DNA of 64,000 nucleotides from Homalodisca vitripennis (taxonomy: Eukaryota; Arthropoda; Insecta; Hemiptera; Cicadellidae), in NCBI RefSeq assembly GCF_021130785.1, contig NC_060211.1, positions 126,987,001 through 127,051,000 of the forward strand. The letters run 5' to 3'. The first letter of the stretch is position 1; each line of letters opens with the position of its first letter. A model generated the notes under the pieces. It was given only the letters and a program-made list of their open reading frames with translations. It had not been told where the DNA came from and searched no databases. Shown here piece by piece: positions 49,268 to 61,161 of the stretch. Both the position numbers and the translations under genes were made by a program.

Positions 49268-49645
49268 AATTCCCCGCGAATATTCAAATATCGTAATTTG
49301 ACCTGTCACAATGTAACAAGTTATAAAAGTGAGTATAGCGATTATGCAAGAATAAGACTCAGTGACAATGAGCTTGGTTGGACACTGTGAAAAATTCTGT
49401 CCTTGTAAGCAGCCAGTGTGGCATGTGATCAACCATTGAGAGTGGTTCATCTTTAAATTGTTCATCCTTCACTATATTTGTCTGGGGGAAGGCATTAAAA
49501 TAGAACTTTAACATGCTTCCATAATACGTTGCCATTCAGTGTTGCGAGGCTTGAAGTTCAAAGCAAAATTTGTATTGTCATAATGTCTGTGAAAGTTTGT
49601 GACTATTACTTTATTTAGTCTAAAAACACTTGTTTTGTATTTTAG

Positions 49646-49744
49646 GGTAACCACAGTGAGTTTCTCAGTTTAGTCTCATTGTCTACGGACCCACCACAGG
49701 TGTGCCACGGATCAGGACTCACAACGGAACTGTCACATGATCAG
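49646..49744 (+). CDS. stau: staufen coding exon 13 (core of dsRBD5)
   Basis: It codes for 33 residues (609-641): HSEFLSLVSLSTDPPQVCHG gives the strands of dsRBD5, with the STDPPQVCHGSG motif typical of Staufen. Phase 0/0; the donor is CAG|GTGCAC. Confidence 0.95.
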
Positions 49745-51427
49745 GTGCACTTTCATTTATTGTGTTGGTTATTATTGTTATTATTAATAGTAAGCAACAT
49801 TTACATTATGGCTTCTGACAGGTCAATCCATGTCATATGCAGATATGATATTATACACTTGAGAGTAAGATGAAATATTAGTTTTTTTATTCTTAGTGAT
49901 TCCACTATATAATTTGTAGTGGATCAGTGTAATCGGTAAAAGCAGTTTAGCTGCAGTCATGAGGTCATTTTGCGACATAGGGCATTGTTGCTGCAGCAGT
50001 CTGGCAGTTTGCGTTTTCAAATAAGCTAGTGCCGGTCATGAAAAATTAACAAAATATGCTCAATTAAATCTGTGTTGAAAATTAAACATTTTAAATAATA
50101 GTTTACAAAATAACACAACCAAGAAAGACTAAGGGATTCATAATGATATCAAGGCCGAATTCTATGAAGAGCCTGATAAAAATAGATTACAATGGTAATT
50201 TAATAACAATTTTTAAGTATAATTGGCCAATTTCTTGTGACCTGTCCAATATTTTATTTTTTTTGGAAACTGTACATGTTTCTGTTACATTTTGTACTTA
50301 TGTTTAGTGTATTATGGTCAACTAAATCACTAGTGAAATAATTGTCAACACCACAGTAGTGTCTTAAACAAACAAGTGTTGGTCACTCCATATAATTATA
50401 CAGAATTAAATATCAACAACTACAATTAAAATACAGTACAACTCCATTTGTCCAGGCTTAATTTATTTGTACAGTAGTAAACAACATATTTTTTATTAAA
50501 TATTTTGTTTGTTCTGTCTGTAGATATTCTTTTTAAAACGAAATAAATTCTGTATTATCTGTAATCTATTGTGTTTATACTATATTTGCAGTTTATCTGG
50601 ATTACTTTTGGTCCTAATTAATCCAAATAAATGAAGTTGTACTATATATAAAATGTGTGCAAATAATATAATGCAGTACGGTATTGACACAAAGAAATGT
50701 TTACAAGTTTAACTTTTTGTCATGTATGATAATGTTCACTTTTGTACCTGTGGATAAAAACTGCAAACACAATAAAAGTGAGCACTTTATTGTGTATTTG
50801 GTAAAAACTGTTCATATAATCCAGACTTAAACCACTTCCCATAGACTCAGATGGACTGTTATACTCTCTAGCAAATTCTTCTGTTGAACATAATTATGTT
50901 TTTGCTGTCTGGTGTACTTACTTGAAGCTCACAATTCACTGGCAAAGCTGATGGGAAAATCTCACCTGAAATTATCATTGTTTGGCTTGAATGGGTGAAG
51001 AAGAACTCTGCTATATTTGTTATATAAATGTACAAGATTAAAAACACAATATTTTTCTTTTTTTTGTGTCCGATATTCTTGTTTAGTACTAATAAAGTAA
51101 AACTATAATTATATGTTATGGTTAGATTCAACGTAGTATTCCACTGTATGAGTTTCTATTTCAATAGTAAAACTATTTTTTTAATACTGTGGTGTTATAA
51201 ATTTGCTTAATAAACTAAAAATTTAAAATTAATTTTGTTATGTCAGCAACTTTTTGTTCCAAAACAAACTTATGATTTTTTTTATACAAAGTAAAATGTA
51301 ATTCTTAAGGTTTTATATATCATTATTTATATATCAGTATAAATCATTATTTCCATGTATCCACCAAATATGAGTTGTTTATGTTAATAGTGGCAATGAA
51401 TTAATGTTCCTTTCTATTTTGTTTCAG
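49745..51427. other. staufen intron 13
   Basis: AT-rich; no recognised gene, repeat or element. Confidence 0.45.
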
Positions 51428-51525
51428 GCTGCTTTAACAGCTTTAAGAGCTCTGTCTGAGATGGGATTAGATTCTGTCACACCCATGAAGAAAGAGCCGG
51501 CCTCCATTTCTTCAAACAATGATGG
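51428..51525 (+). CDS. stau: staufen coding exon 14 (last helix of dsRBD5)
   Basis: It codes for residues 642-673: AALTALRALSEMGLDSV is the last helix of dsRBD5, followed by a short tail with KKEPASISSNNDG. The donor is GATGG|GTAAGT. The split codon (GG+G) keeps frame into exon 15. Confidence 0.94.
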
Positions 51526-52649
51526 GTAAGTAACACTTACAGTCAGGTATTTATTACTTTAAATCACTCAAGACTAAAGAGAGCTTTCTATTTATACTTT
51601 ATAAAAGAACAATAATGTTCAGTCATTCTTATATGATCCACGTTATTTAACACTATTTTACCTTATGCGTTTTTCTCATAAAGCTGAAAATATCTTCAGT
51701 TTTAAAGTATTTAAATGATCAATTCTCAAGTTGAACTATTTATAGTTTAAACTATTAGCGTAATAAGTTAACTCTTTTTATGTCTAAATATTTTACACCT
51801 AATTAAAAGTGTTAATTTTGTAATAGAATCATTAATACAATGGTGTCTTCATTATCATGTAAAAATAGTAAGTATTATATAATAACTAATTTTGATTACT
51901 ATTGTATTTTATTGATTGTATTTGATTTACTATTATTATAAATTTATTTGAATGTAACAAAAGTTTAGAAACTCCTGTTTTGTATCAATACTGCGTGAAA
52001 AATTCATCTAGAATTGCTATATCGTGATATACAAAAATTGCTATATGTGATATACAAAAAGGGTCAATATCTCTGAAACTAAGTGACATTTATTAGGGCC
52101 ATTGACTGATATATCACCCGTTTGAATGAATGTCTATTGTTCACTTTAAGGACACCTTATTTTATATAGGGTAAAGTGGCTCATATAGTTTTCTGTAATG
52201 TTTGTATTGTATATTTATAACCTTATTCGATATTTTTATATCACGATTTACACTGAAATATAGATCCTTTACACTGTCTTCATGGTTTTTACTGTAAAGA
52301 TTAGTATTTGGCCTATAAGTTCTATGTATATGGAACAAATGGAATGCCTTATTCATAAGCAGTAGTTTATCAATTGATAATAATTACACTTAGATTTAAA
52401 GTAGTAAATATGAATATAATTGAATGCTACTAAATAATCAATTGCTTCAATAATTTCTATAAAAATTTAAAATCCTCTCATACCTTTATTATTTGGTATA
52501 TCTTAAATGGTTTAATATTAGACAAAATTATTCCTAGCCCTCTCCCTCCCCCAAATTTTACTGTTAAGAAATCCATGGTATCTTAAAATACCTGTTTAAA
52601 AATTGTTTATATTTTAAATCTAACAAAAACCACCATGTAAACAATTTAA
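51526..52649. other. First part of staufen intron 14
   Basis: AT-rich. A short direct repeat containing TTGCTATA(T)CGTGATATAC near 52013-52048 is the only structure noticed. Confidence 0.4.
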
Positions 52650-53321
52650 CCCATTGCGGATCGTATTGTTTTGGCGCGCGGGCACCAGCGGGCGCGAATT
52701 AATTCACGGTCAGCGGCCGCACGAACAGCAATGGTGCGCCACATCGTATCGCTCGCTATTGTATACTAGAAAATTCAGCTGCAAAGGTATTCGTTCAGAT
52801 GGAACATGGGCCTGCTGGGGTATCCGTGATGAAGGAACGATAACACGCGAGCAAGGTTACGGCATGGCAGGGATGATGTCTGAATCATAGTCTAAATAAA
52901 GCGGCTCGGGCGAATCGATTGCAACACCCGGGCCATTGTCTAGACTAAACCCACCAACATGTACGTCTGCGGTCGTTTAGTTGTGTCACTAACCTCAAAA
53001 GTATTATAATAACAACTGAGGAAAACACCCAATCAGAAGCGCTAAAAAGCAGAGAGTAAACTCATATGAATGATTTTTCAACTTCGACATATAACTGCGA
53101 TCGGTAGGATATTTATAAAACTTTTGAAAACTCTAAACGTAGACCGTTGTTAAACACTCTTAGTAGACAAGTGAAGACGATCGCCCGATCTATCAGACAT
53201 TAACAGAACTATTTGGAGGGAAATTTAAAAGCAGACCGCTTTTTGCGACCTGAGCTCGTCATCGTGCCGTTAAGCCCGGCCGCTGCGTGATGAGCCCAGC
53301 TCGTCAGTGATCCGCAATGGG
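52650..53321. mobile_element. GC-rich TTAA (piggyBac-type) MITE in staufen intron 14
   Basis: It is flanked by TTAA at 52646-52649 and 53322-53325. The ends CCCATTGCGGATC and GATCCGCAATGGG are a perfect 13-bp inverted repeat. The interior is far more GC-rich than the host intron (GGCGCGCGGGC, GCGGCCGC). Near the right end GAGC-GCTCGTCA blocks recur (about 53251 and 53293). An open stretch of 78 codons at 52654-52890 has no recognisable similarity and spans the terminal repeat, so I do not call it a gene. Confidence 0.9.
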
Positions 53322-53518
53322 TTAAATAGCAATATTTTTCTGAATAAGGTTTTTTCGGATAGGATATTTGAAAATCCATGAATTACAACAAAAAGTTTTA
53401 AATTTTAACAATGTTTGTTTTAAGAACTGGATTGGATTTATATTTATTGATATATAAATCTATTTATCAGAGTTGATTACTTTGTATTCATACTTTTACT
53501 ATTTTTTTTTTGTTACAG

Positions 53519-53588
53519 GATGTATACTGCAAAAGGAAATGCTGTAATTAAAACTAACTATGTTAATGGGGGACACCCAAATAAGTAA
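53519..53588 (+). CDS. stau: staufen coding exon 15 (terminal, with stop)
   Basis: A long T-tract and TTGTTACAG precede it. It adds 22 residues (MYTAKGNAVIKTNYVNGGHP, then Asn-Lys) and a TAA at 53586-53588. The stop overlaps a consensus donor, AA|GTAAGC at 53585, so the last Lys-stop may be removed by splicing in another isoform. Confidence 0.72.
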
Positions 53589-54226
53589 GCCGTGGTTTCG
53601 AACCATTTTGTAATTATTTAATAAGTTTGTCTACTTTGTATAATTCTCAGATTTGTAGTGATAATTACTTTAAATGAAAATACTCTGCAATGGTAACATA
53701 ATGTCACTAGAATGCTGTAGATCAGATTACTGTCTATTTATACAAAGCTCTATACTGTCGAATAAGAATTTACCTGTCCATTATCAGGTGTATGTTTCTT
53801 TGTGGATATTAAAGTTACAAAATACATAATTAGTAGAATAGCCAATAAATGGGCTTATTCAGTTAAATTTAGATTGATGAACCACATACTATTCCAGGAC
53901 TCAATCTGAAATTTGTAAAAATGTAATAATTACTGTCAAAAGTCATCTTTAAATTTAGATGTAACAGATAGAATGCTCCCACACTAAGCAAAAACATTGG
54001 TTTTATTATATTGTTCATCAATCTAGCTTTAATGAATACACAATATATTAATTATTGCTACTATTTAAGTATTGCTTGAGCGTAAATTGATCATTCATAG
54101 ATTTAATTATTTATTTTTCTGTTGTACATTGCTGTATTAGTTTTGTTGGAATTGAATTTTACGTTGAGACTTATTTTATATCTTTTATATAAAACATATA
54201 TTTTATTTTCTTAATTTGTTCTGTAG

Positions 54227-54266
54227 ATATTTATATACTGTTAGATTACTGAATCAAACAATGTGA
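54227..54266 (+). CDS. stau: Possible alternative staufen terminal mini-exon
   Basis: A strong acceptor (pyrimidine-rich tract ending TTCTGTAG at 54226) is followed in the right frame by 13 codons (KYLYTVRLLNQTM, the first split across the junction) and a TGA. It would be used if the donor overlapping the exon 15 stop is spliced. This is inference from splice-site strength and frame only. No homology is known to me. Confidence 0.4.
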
Positions 54267-54516
54267 CAGGTACATTTCTTTTATCTTGTTAATGTGTTAG
54301 TAAAAGGTTGCTAAAGTGGGTTGCATGATTAATAAAATCTTAGAATATCATTGAACAAATTATTCTAGATTTTATTGAAAGCTTGTAGTATGTAATGTAT
54401 TAGTCACTAAATATTCAACACGATGTCAATGTGTATCAATGAGTATTGTTGGTTTTGGTGCAAGCTACTTTATGAAAGCCTTTTTCTAAATTATATTAAT
54501 GTGTAATAATATTATG

Positions 54517-54522
54517 AATAAA
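54517..54522 (+). promoter_or_regulatory. Candidate poly(A) signal for staufen
   Basis: An AATAAA hexamer lies about 930 bp after the stop at 53588 and 250 bp after the alternative stop, in an AT- and GT-rich stretch. AATAAA is common by chance in DNA this AT-rich, so the assignment is tentative. Confidence 0.35.
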
Positions 54523-54725
54523 TCATTATATGTGCTATTTGTTCTTTTAATCTTATCCCTTTTTTAATGTGGTAAATATGTTATTGTGAAACAGGTCTTA
54601 AGGGGAAATTGTAAATTGCTTTTTAATATTACTTAGAGTCAACTCTTGAGTAATATTACTGCTATCTTGAGCAGCACTATGTTGCATAAATTAGTACTTT
54701 ATTGATGAGTTGATTCTTTCTTTAA

Positions 54726-55405
54726 CCTATTGACTACCAATTAAAATTCAAATATTTTTACCCTCAGATACCCAATTAATATTTTATTTTCCAATGAAAA
54801 TTATTGCGTGGGTCCTTAGGGTCAATTAAAAGTATTAAACAACCTTATAACATAATAAAATTGTATTTTATTATCTTTATGTATTTAGTTGCCTAGCTAC
54901 AATTAGATTTATACCATATCAACCACTAAAAATAAAATTATGTGGTTCATTAGCTTGCCTTGGCCACTCCCAAGTTTGAAAGTTAGACCTTTCTTCATCG
55001 CCACTTTCACTCACAATTTTTTTTTTTTTTTTTTTTTTTCAAAGTTATCAACACTCACTTCATTTTTACTTTCATTGAATATATTCTCCACAAAGTTACT
55101 AAAACTCTCAGAAAAGGATACGTCATTATACCGCAAAGTCATTTTCAGACAGCAACGAATCAAAATTAACAGATGAAATGGTAAACAACAATCGAGGTTG
55201 AGAAAGACGACCAGCTTTTAAATCAAACATGTTATATTTTAACAGACCATCGATACAAGAGTATAGATAGACAAATGCCAAAATAATCTAAGTCGGTGAT
55301 ATTTTTCTGACCCTAAAATGATGAACTTAGCATGATGGGCACTCGGTAATTGCACTGATGCTAACTGACGAAGGGGAATATAAATCACTGGTGGTAGCAA
55401 ATAGG
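54726..55405. mobile_element. TTAA (piggyBac-type) MITE downstream of staufen
   Basis: TTAA flanks both ends (54722-54725 and 55406-55409). The ends are CCTATTGACTACCA and, in complement, CCTATTTGCTACCA, an imperfect inverted repeat (12 of 14). A T-tract of about 21 bases lies inside at 55018-55039. No transposase is recognisable. Confidence 0.82.
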
Positions 55406-55634
55406 TTAAGGTGTATTATTGATGGACAGTTTGAAGGATCAACAGGTTTTCAGATAATCAATCAATCTTTATTTGCCTTTTTACATATGACATGCATTGA
55501 CAAAGTCAGTAATATTGTCTAGATGACATGATCAGAAACAAGCAATAAAACCAAACTATTCAGTTTTTAAAATATCATTACAATTTAAAATTATTCTTTG
55601 AATATTAATATCATAATGTAAGACAATAGTTTAA

Positions 55635-57967
55635 CACGTTCAATCCTGGTGACGCCACGGTGGCGTCGTGCGTATGTCACACCACCAGTGCCAACGACGC
55701 CACGGTGGCGTTAAGTACAGGGGTATTTTTAAGCCGCCGAATGAATTACTAATTATTAAATAATTGTCATTCTCGCTATATTAGATGTCGAAGAATACCA
55801 AATCGACCTTGGTTTCCAGGAATCAGTCTTCAAAGTATTGATTAATTTTTATAATGTTTACAACTTGAGTAACAGCTGATTTCTAGTCAGACGCGATTCC
55901 CGCCAGTTTCTCACATGTTTATATTATTTTTGCTGTCTCGGCTTCCCGCTGTTTTCTCACTTTCACTGTTGCTATTCGGGAGATGAGTGAGTTTGAGGTT
56001 ATGAAACGTAATTCTTACTTGGTTGTGTATTATTATTAGTGAAGTGAATAGTTTACATTTTCTGTAACCATGGACCCTTCACCGTCTACACTATCTACTA
56101 GGAAAACCATTTCTGACGATACATTGAATAGTATATATTGAATGGTAGCCTAAGCTCGGAGAGTACTGAAGACGAAAACATTGTGAGTGATTTTGACATT
56201 GACTTTCCTGACGATCAATTTCGTTCTTCAACACCACTGCCAGACAACACCGGCGGGTCTGATTCTTGTAGGTCACCGTCGCTGCAAACTAAGTCTACTA
56301 CTTCTGTGAGTACTGTTGCCTCTACTTCTGGGTTACTCAGTGTAACCCCCCAACACAGCTAAATTATATAGAACAACAGTTTACTGCTTCACAGCCACAT
56401 GATTTACCAAGCCCACAAAATACAGCACAAAGGCGTACTAGGCGCATGGTTGTCTCTGCTGTTCAGTGGACTAATGATAATTAATTCCTCAATGAAAAAC
56501 TTTGATTATGTTTCTAAACAAGCACTATAAATACAAATGCAACATAATGCAGAACCTTTAGATTTTTTTAGACTTTTTATAAATGACGAGTTTCTTGACT
56601 TGCTTACAACTGAAATAAATGCTCAAGCTCAGTACATAATGGCAACTACCGATCAAAGACCTCACTCTTCAATAAAACTTTGGAGCGATGTTGACCAGGA
56701 GGAAGTAAAAATATTTTTGGGCCTATTGTTACATATGGGTGCTCTTCAGTGCCCTAGAATGAGAGACTATTGGAAGACTCAGACTTTACAACATTCCATG
56801 TTTCAAGCAGTATATGAGCTGAAATAGGTTTTTGCTTATCATGCAATGCTTGCATTTTGCTCACAATCCGTTTGGTGAAGAGCCAGTACCAGATGAACGA
56901 CTTTACAAAATTAGGCCGGTTGTAGATCACTTTAACAACACTATGAAAGCTATTTATGAACCAGGGCGGGAACTGTGCATTGATGAGTCTATGGTGTTAT
57001 GGCGGGGAAGACAAATTTTCCGCCAGTACATCAAGAACAAAAGACATAAAGCTATATGTACTGACAGAACCAAATGGACTTGTCATCAACTTTGCTGTGT
57101 ATGCCGGAGTCAATGATTTTGACCTTGGAGGTGTCGGTCATTCAAAAACTGTGGTCTTGCATCTTGTGCAAGATAGGCTTGACTTAGGTCATGCGGTATA
57201 CATGGACAATTATTATAATAGCTTTGACTTGTCTAAAGAGCTACTTGACCGGAAAACCTACACTACAGGAACCCTTAGAGCTAAACGCAAAAATACACCT
57301 TCCGAGGTTGTAGAGACCAAGCTCGCACGTGGGGAGGTGACATGCTACTACGCTGATGGAGATGCAATTATTGGTAAATGGCATGACAAAAGAGATGTAC
57401 GTTTTATTTCAACAGAGCATGTTCTTGACATGGAAGAGTGTAAGAATAAACAAGGTGAAACTACAATGAAACCCACAGCTATAGTTGAATACAACAAGTA
57501 CATGAAAGGAGTTGATCGTCAAGATCAGATGCTGGCTTATTACCCCGTCACACGAAAAACCACACGATGGTACAAAAAACTTGGCATTCACATCATTGAA
57601 ATGATGGTGGTGAATTCGTACATGATGTTCAAGAGCCATTCTGGTGGCATCATAGTACTTTTTACGCAAAAGGTATAATTTAATCTACAAAAATGATGTT
57701 ATTTATCAGAGTTATTATAATATAAAAGCCTGTATGTATTGTATCAAGAATTTAAACGGAAATATTTGGTCAGTGTAAAACGTGGCAACACCATTAGTAC
57801 CGATGACGCCACAGTGGCGTCAAAGCATTTGATACACCAAAAACACGTTTTTTTTTCTTTTAGTGATTATATTCCATATTTGTAATGCTACACGAATACA
57901 ATAAGCTAAAAAAATAAGTTTGGGATTCCGGGTGCTATACCCGGAAAAAGGGCTGGGCTTGAACGTG
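55635..57967 (+). mobile_element. piggyBac transposon inserted in element M
   Basis: TTAA flanks both ends (55631-55634 and 57968-57971). The ends CACGTTCAATCC and GGGCTTGAACGTG form an inverted repeat with a 9-bp perfect core (CACGTTCAA). The palindrome GACGCCACGGTGGCGTC lies near the left end (about 55651), with further copies at about 55694 and, changed by one base, at 57805. At 2.33 kb with a near-complete transposase it is the largest TTAA element here and the only one with the catalytic core. Confidence 0.93.
56070..57678 (+). pseudogene. piggyBac-type transposase, decayed
   Basis: The start is MDPSPSTLSTRK at 56070, with an early stop and frameshift near 56140. The acidic N-terminal part (STEDENIVSDFDIDFPDD) is followed by EPLDFFRLFINDEFLDLL and the DDE_Tnp_1_7 core. 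The three catalytic aspartates are visible: CIDESMV, VYMDNYYNSFDL and GVDRQDQML. The frame changes at about 56340-56540, 56825 and 57050. After FKSHSGG the C-terminal cysteine-rich zinc-binding domain is missing, so the gene is dead even apart from the shifts. Confidence 0.93.
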
Positions 57968-58301
57968 TTAACAAAAAGAGATTTAAAAATAATTTAACAA
58001 CAAAAGATTTTATAAAAGTTATTAAATTAAAAAATATTTTAACTGATTGCGCGTGAATTACTACAATACTAGCACAACAATTTGAAATCCTAGGATAACA
58101 GGTTACAATATAAGATTCTACAGATGAAATTTACATTACTGAATAAAAATAGGCTAGTTTCTAGATTAAAATTGAACAATTTACTGAAATCTCATTGTTG
58201 TTTACAAATATATGTTTTCAATTACAGTATAACAGATTTAGCGAGCTTTACAATGGAATCTGTATACATTATTAACAAACTAAAATTTAATATCCTTGTA
58301 G

Positions 58302-60331
58302 TTAAAAAACTGATAGGGTATAGAAAGGATTGTTCAAAAGCCAATGGTACAGTTTGTTTTGAAATATTTTTGTGGGATACTTATTTGCCAAATGTTTTAC
58401 TTTGTTGAAGATTTTTTGAGAAATTATAATGTGACTGTTTTGAGATTTGGCTAATCTAACATGATCTATGGCAATATTAGTTCTATTTCTAGTATAGTAG
58501 TTGTGTATATCACTTCTTAGAGTGAGAGTTTGAAAATTATTTTTGAGTAAATAGGTAACTAAATCAAAGATGTAGAGATTTATCACAGTTTGTAATTTAA
58601 GTTCAATGAACAGAGGCTTGCAGTGGTCCAGAGAATGGGCCCTCGCTATCACTCGCACAGCTTTCTTTTGCAGAATTAGAATGTCTTCAATCTTACTGCT
58701 GTTTCCCTAGATTATTAAACCGTATCTTAAAACTGATTGAAAAAATGCATAATAAGCTGATTTTACATAGTTTTTAGGCACACACGACAATAATCGCCTG
58801 AGTAGAAAAATTACCCTAGACAACCTTTTGCATATGTACTCAATATGGGAATTCCAAATCAAAGTACTATCGATATAGATACCTAAAAATTTTACAGTAG
58901 TAAAAAAAGCATTTTTTGTATCATCTGATGGTGTTTGTTTTAGGCTGAATATAATATTCTGAGTCTTGGCTTCATTGAGCACTAATCCATTGGACCTAAA
59001 CCACAATGAGGCCTCTTGTACAGTCTCTCTAACAAGATCTTGTAATTCATCGAAATTAGAGTTTATGTTGATAAAATTTGTGTCATCTACATATAATAAA
59101 GATTTGGCCTTGATATTTTTTGGTAAATCATTTATTTGTAATAAGAACAACAGAGGGCCCAAAACCGATCCTTGGGGCACTCAAGTAGGAACTTTAGCCT
59201 CATCTGACCAGTTTCCATCAACACATACTTTTTGCCTTCGGTTTGATAGGTATGACTGAAAAAACTTAGAGGGAGTTCCTGTCACACCATAATAATTTAG
59301 TTTAAGGCCTAGTTTGTTGTGGTCCACACAGTCAAAAGCCCTGCTCAGGTCGCACAAGGTGGCCTGAGCAAAGGCCTTGTCCTCAAAGGCACTCACAACT
59401 TCTCTAATTAGTGCATCTATTGCATCTATGGTGCATTTACCCTTTCTAAAACCAAATTGCGATGCATCAAGGTAATAATTGTTTTCTAAATATGCTAATA
59501 ATTGATCATGAACTAATGTTGCTATGATTTTTGATAATGTGGGTACAACTGATAATGATCGATAACTCTCAGGTAGATTTTTAGGGCCTTTCTTGTATAT
59601 TGGTCAAATTCTGGAAAGTTTGAGCTCTTCTGGAAAATAACCATCATTCAGGCATTTGTTAATGCCTAAGGAGTTAGTATTGTATGGTAGATATTTTTTA
59701 TCATATTGTTGGACATATTGAAAGTGTCTTTACTGTCAGAGTTTTTTAGTCTCTTTATAGCTTTAGAAGTGTTATCAACAGAGACTTGTGTAAAGTAAAA
59801 GTTGTTACTTTCTATTTGATAGTTACAAGTTAGGGTCAAACTATCTGTGTTGAGATGGTTAATGTTATTTACGGTCTGCTCAACAGAGTCAATGAAAAAT
59901 GTATTAAAACAGTCTGGTGTGATATCTAATTTAGTTTGAGTTGATGTGTTAGTAGTAGTATCTTTTATAAGATTCCAAGCAGCTTTACATTTATTTTTGC
60001 TATTTTCAAATTTTGTTTTATTGTAGTATAATTTGGCATTTTCAATAGATTTTATGTAGCATCTTTTGAGGTCAGTATAGTTTGCATATAACCTATCACT
60101 GCTTGAATTTTTCACAAGTTTGTTTAGAAACAAAAGCCTTTCTTTCATGTGAACTAATTCTTTTGTATACCACTTTTTATTAAATGTTGTGTTTTTCATG
60201 GTCTTAATTTTTTTCAAAGTTGAGATATAAGCAATTTTATTAACCAGAACACTTAAAAAGTGTTGAAACCAATCTTGGGTACTTGCTACGTTTTCATAGT
60301 TCATTAAAGCACTCCAGTCATTTGATATCAA
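58302..60331 (-). pseudogene. Reverse transcriptase of element M
   Basis: On the minus strand: a Lys/Asn-rich pre-RT region (60331-59666), then a shifted frame with FGFRKGKCTIDAIDAL (near 59455), A box CDLSRAFDCVDHN, B box PQGSVLGPLLFLLQINDL, C box LLYVDDTNFI (both Asp kept, YVDD), FLGIYIDSTLIWNSHI, VLRYGLII and a C-terminal segment ending NKLYHWLLNNPFYTLS. Frameshifts and stops near 59650, 59180 and 58690 break it. RT layout matches CR1/Jockey-group elements. Confidence 0.88.
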
Positions 60332-60399
60332 ACCTTCAGTAAATTGTTTGTTGCTGATTTTGGGAAACTAATTGTAAAAGAGTTCATGTGCTTCAGTAT

Positions 60400-61161
60400 T
60401 TTGTTATGATATTCAGATTTATTACAGTCAGGATTCATATTGCATGTCATGTTCAAAATAACCCCGTTATGATCTGAGAAAGGAAAATCAAATATTTTGG
60501 ATTCCAAAACTTGCCCTGGACAGTTAACAAATATATTGTCAAGACAACGGTCACCCCTCGTAGGAGCATTGTTGATTTAAAAGTAGTTGAATGTCTCAAA
60601 ACATTAAGAAAAATTCTTGTAGTTTTACTGTTTGATGTTACATCGAAGTTAGCATTAATGTCCCCCCCAATTACTATTGAATGGCCGTGATATGATGAGA
60701 TAAAAGATAAAAATTCTTCTAACAGTTCTAAGAAAATATGTGGATTTCCTGCAGGAGAATGATAGATTGATGCTGTAACAACTTTAAGAGAATCAAGAAC
60801 CACTGCAGACACCTCAAAGTTTAATTCAGAGCAAAATTTACTAACATCGATCTTTTTTGAACCAAAAGCCTTATTAATAAACACAAGAGTTCCTCCCTGA
60901 TATTATCTTTTCTGCAAAAGTCAGCTGGGCAATAACAGTTTTTGGGCAGAATAAAGAGGGAGCACCTTCATCTAGCCAATGCTCAGATAGACCAATCATT
61001 GATATTTTATTTTTTTCATTATCTGGCAGAAAGCTTTCTAGAATATGCACTTTATTTTGGAATCCCTGTATATTTAAGAACAAAAGATTAATACTTTTTG
61101 GATTGTTATTAGTTTTTAGGTTTGTAGAACTACTTACTATATTACTCTTATTTATTATCAC
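60400..61161 (-). pseudogene. APE-type endonuclease of element M
   Basis: Catalytic stations on the minus strand: LLFLNIQGFQNK (Asn), IGLSEHWLD (Glu), TLVFINKAFG, VVTASIYHSPAGN, IVIGGDINANFD (Asp/Asn) and, after a shift, DFPFSDHNGVI (SDH). A frameshift near 60890 separates the two main frames. Confidence 0.87.

Larger units (their letters stand above)
8071..53588 (+). other. stau: staufen gene, 15 coding exons
   Basis: Staufen is a double-stranded-RNA-binding protein that works in mRNA localisation, translation control and mRNA decay. In flies it also handles oskar, bicoid and prospero transport. The model here joins 15 exons into about 696 residues: dsRBD1 (about 45-113), dsRBD2 with a proline-rich insertion (about 132-255), dsRBD3 (about 284-356), dsRBD4 (about 409-477) and dsRBD5 (about 585-656). 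dsRBD3 carries the family signature KRNL...GPPHM...FVT and a basic ISKK at the start of its last helix. dsRBD1 has the near-invariant KTPMCLVNELARYNK. All introns have GT/AG ends and the phases agree. The protein is shorter than fly Staufen (about 1,000 residues), mostly in linkers. Introns are large (up to 10 kb) and full of transposons. The 5' untranslated exon(s), promoter and exact 3' end are not determined. Confidence 0.93.
53589..54725. other. Staufen 3' flank or 3' UTR
   Basis: AT-rich sequence after the stop codon, containing the possible alternative terminal exon and candidate poly(A) signals. No further coding exon is recognised. Confidence 0.45.

Noticed and set aside
52654..52890. 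Open frame of 78 codons in the GC-rich MITE
   Set aside because: It starts inside the terminal inverted repeat and has no recognisable similarity. GC-rich sequence has few stops.
54999..55176. Open frame spanning a poly-T run, giving a Phe run
   Set aside because: The poly-T tract translates as Phe repeats. It lies within a TTAA MITE and has no coding evidence.
58124..58408. Plus-strand open frame opposite the element M RT end
   Set aside because: It is the antisense shadow of the RT C-terminus and 3' UTR on the minus strand.
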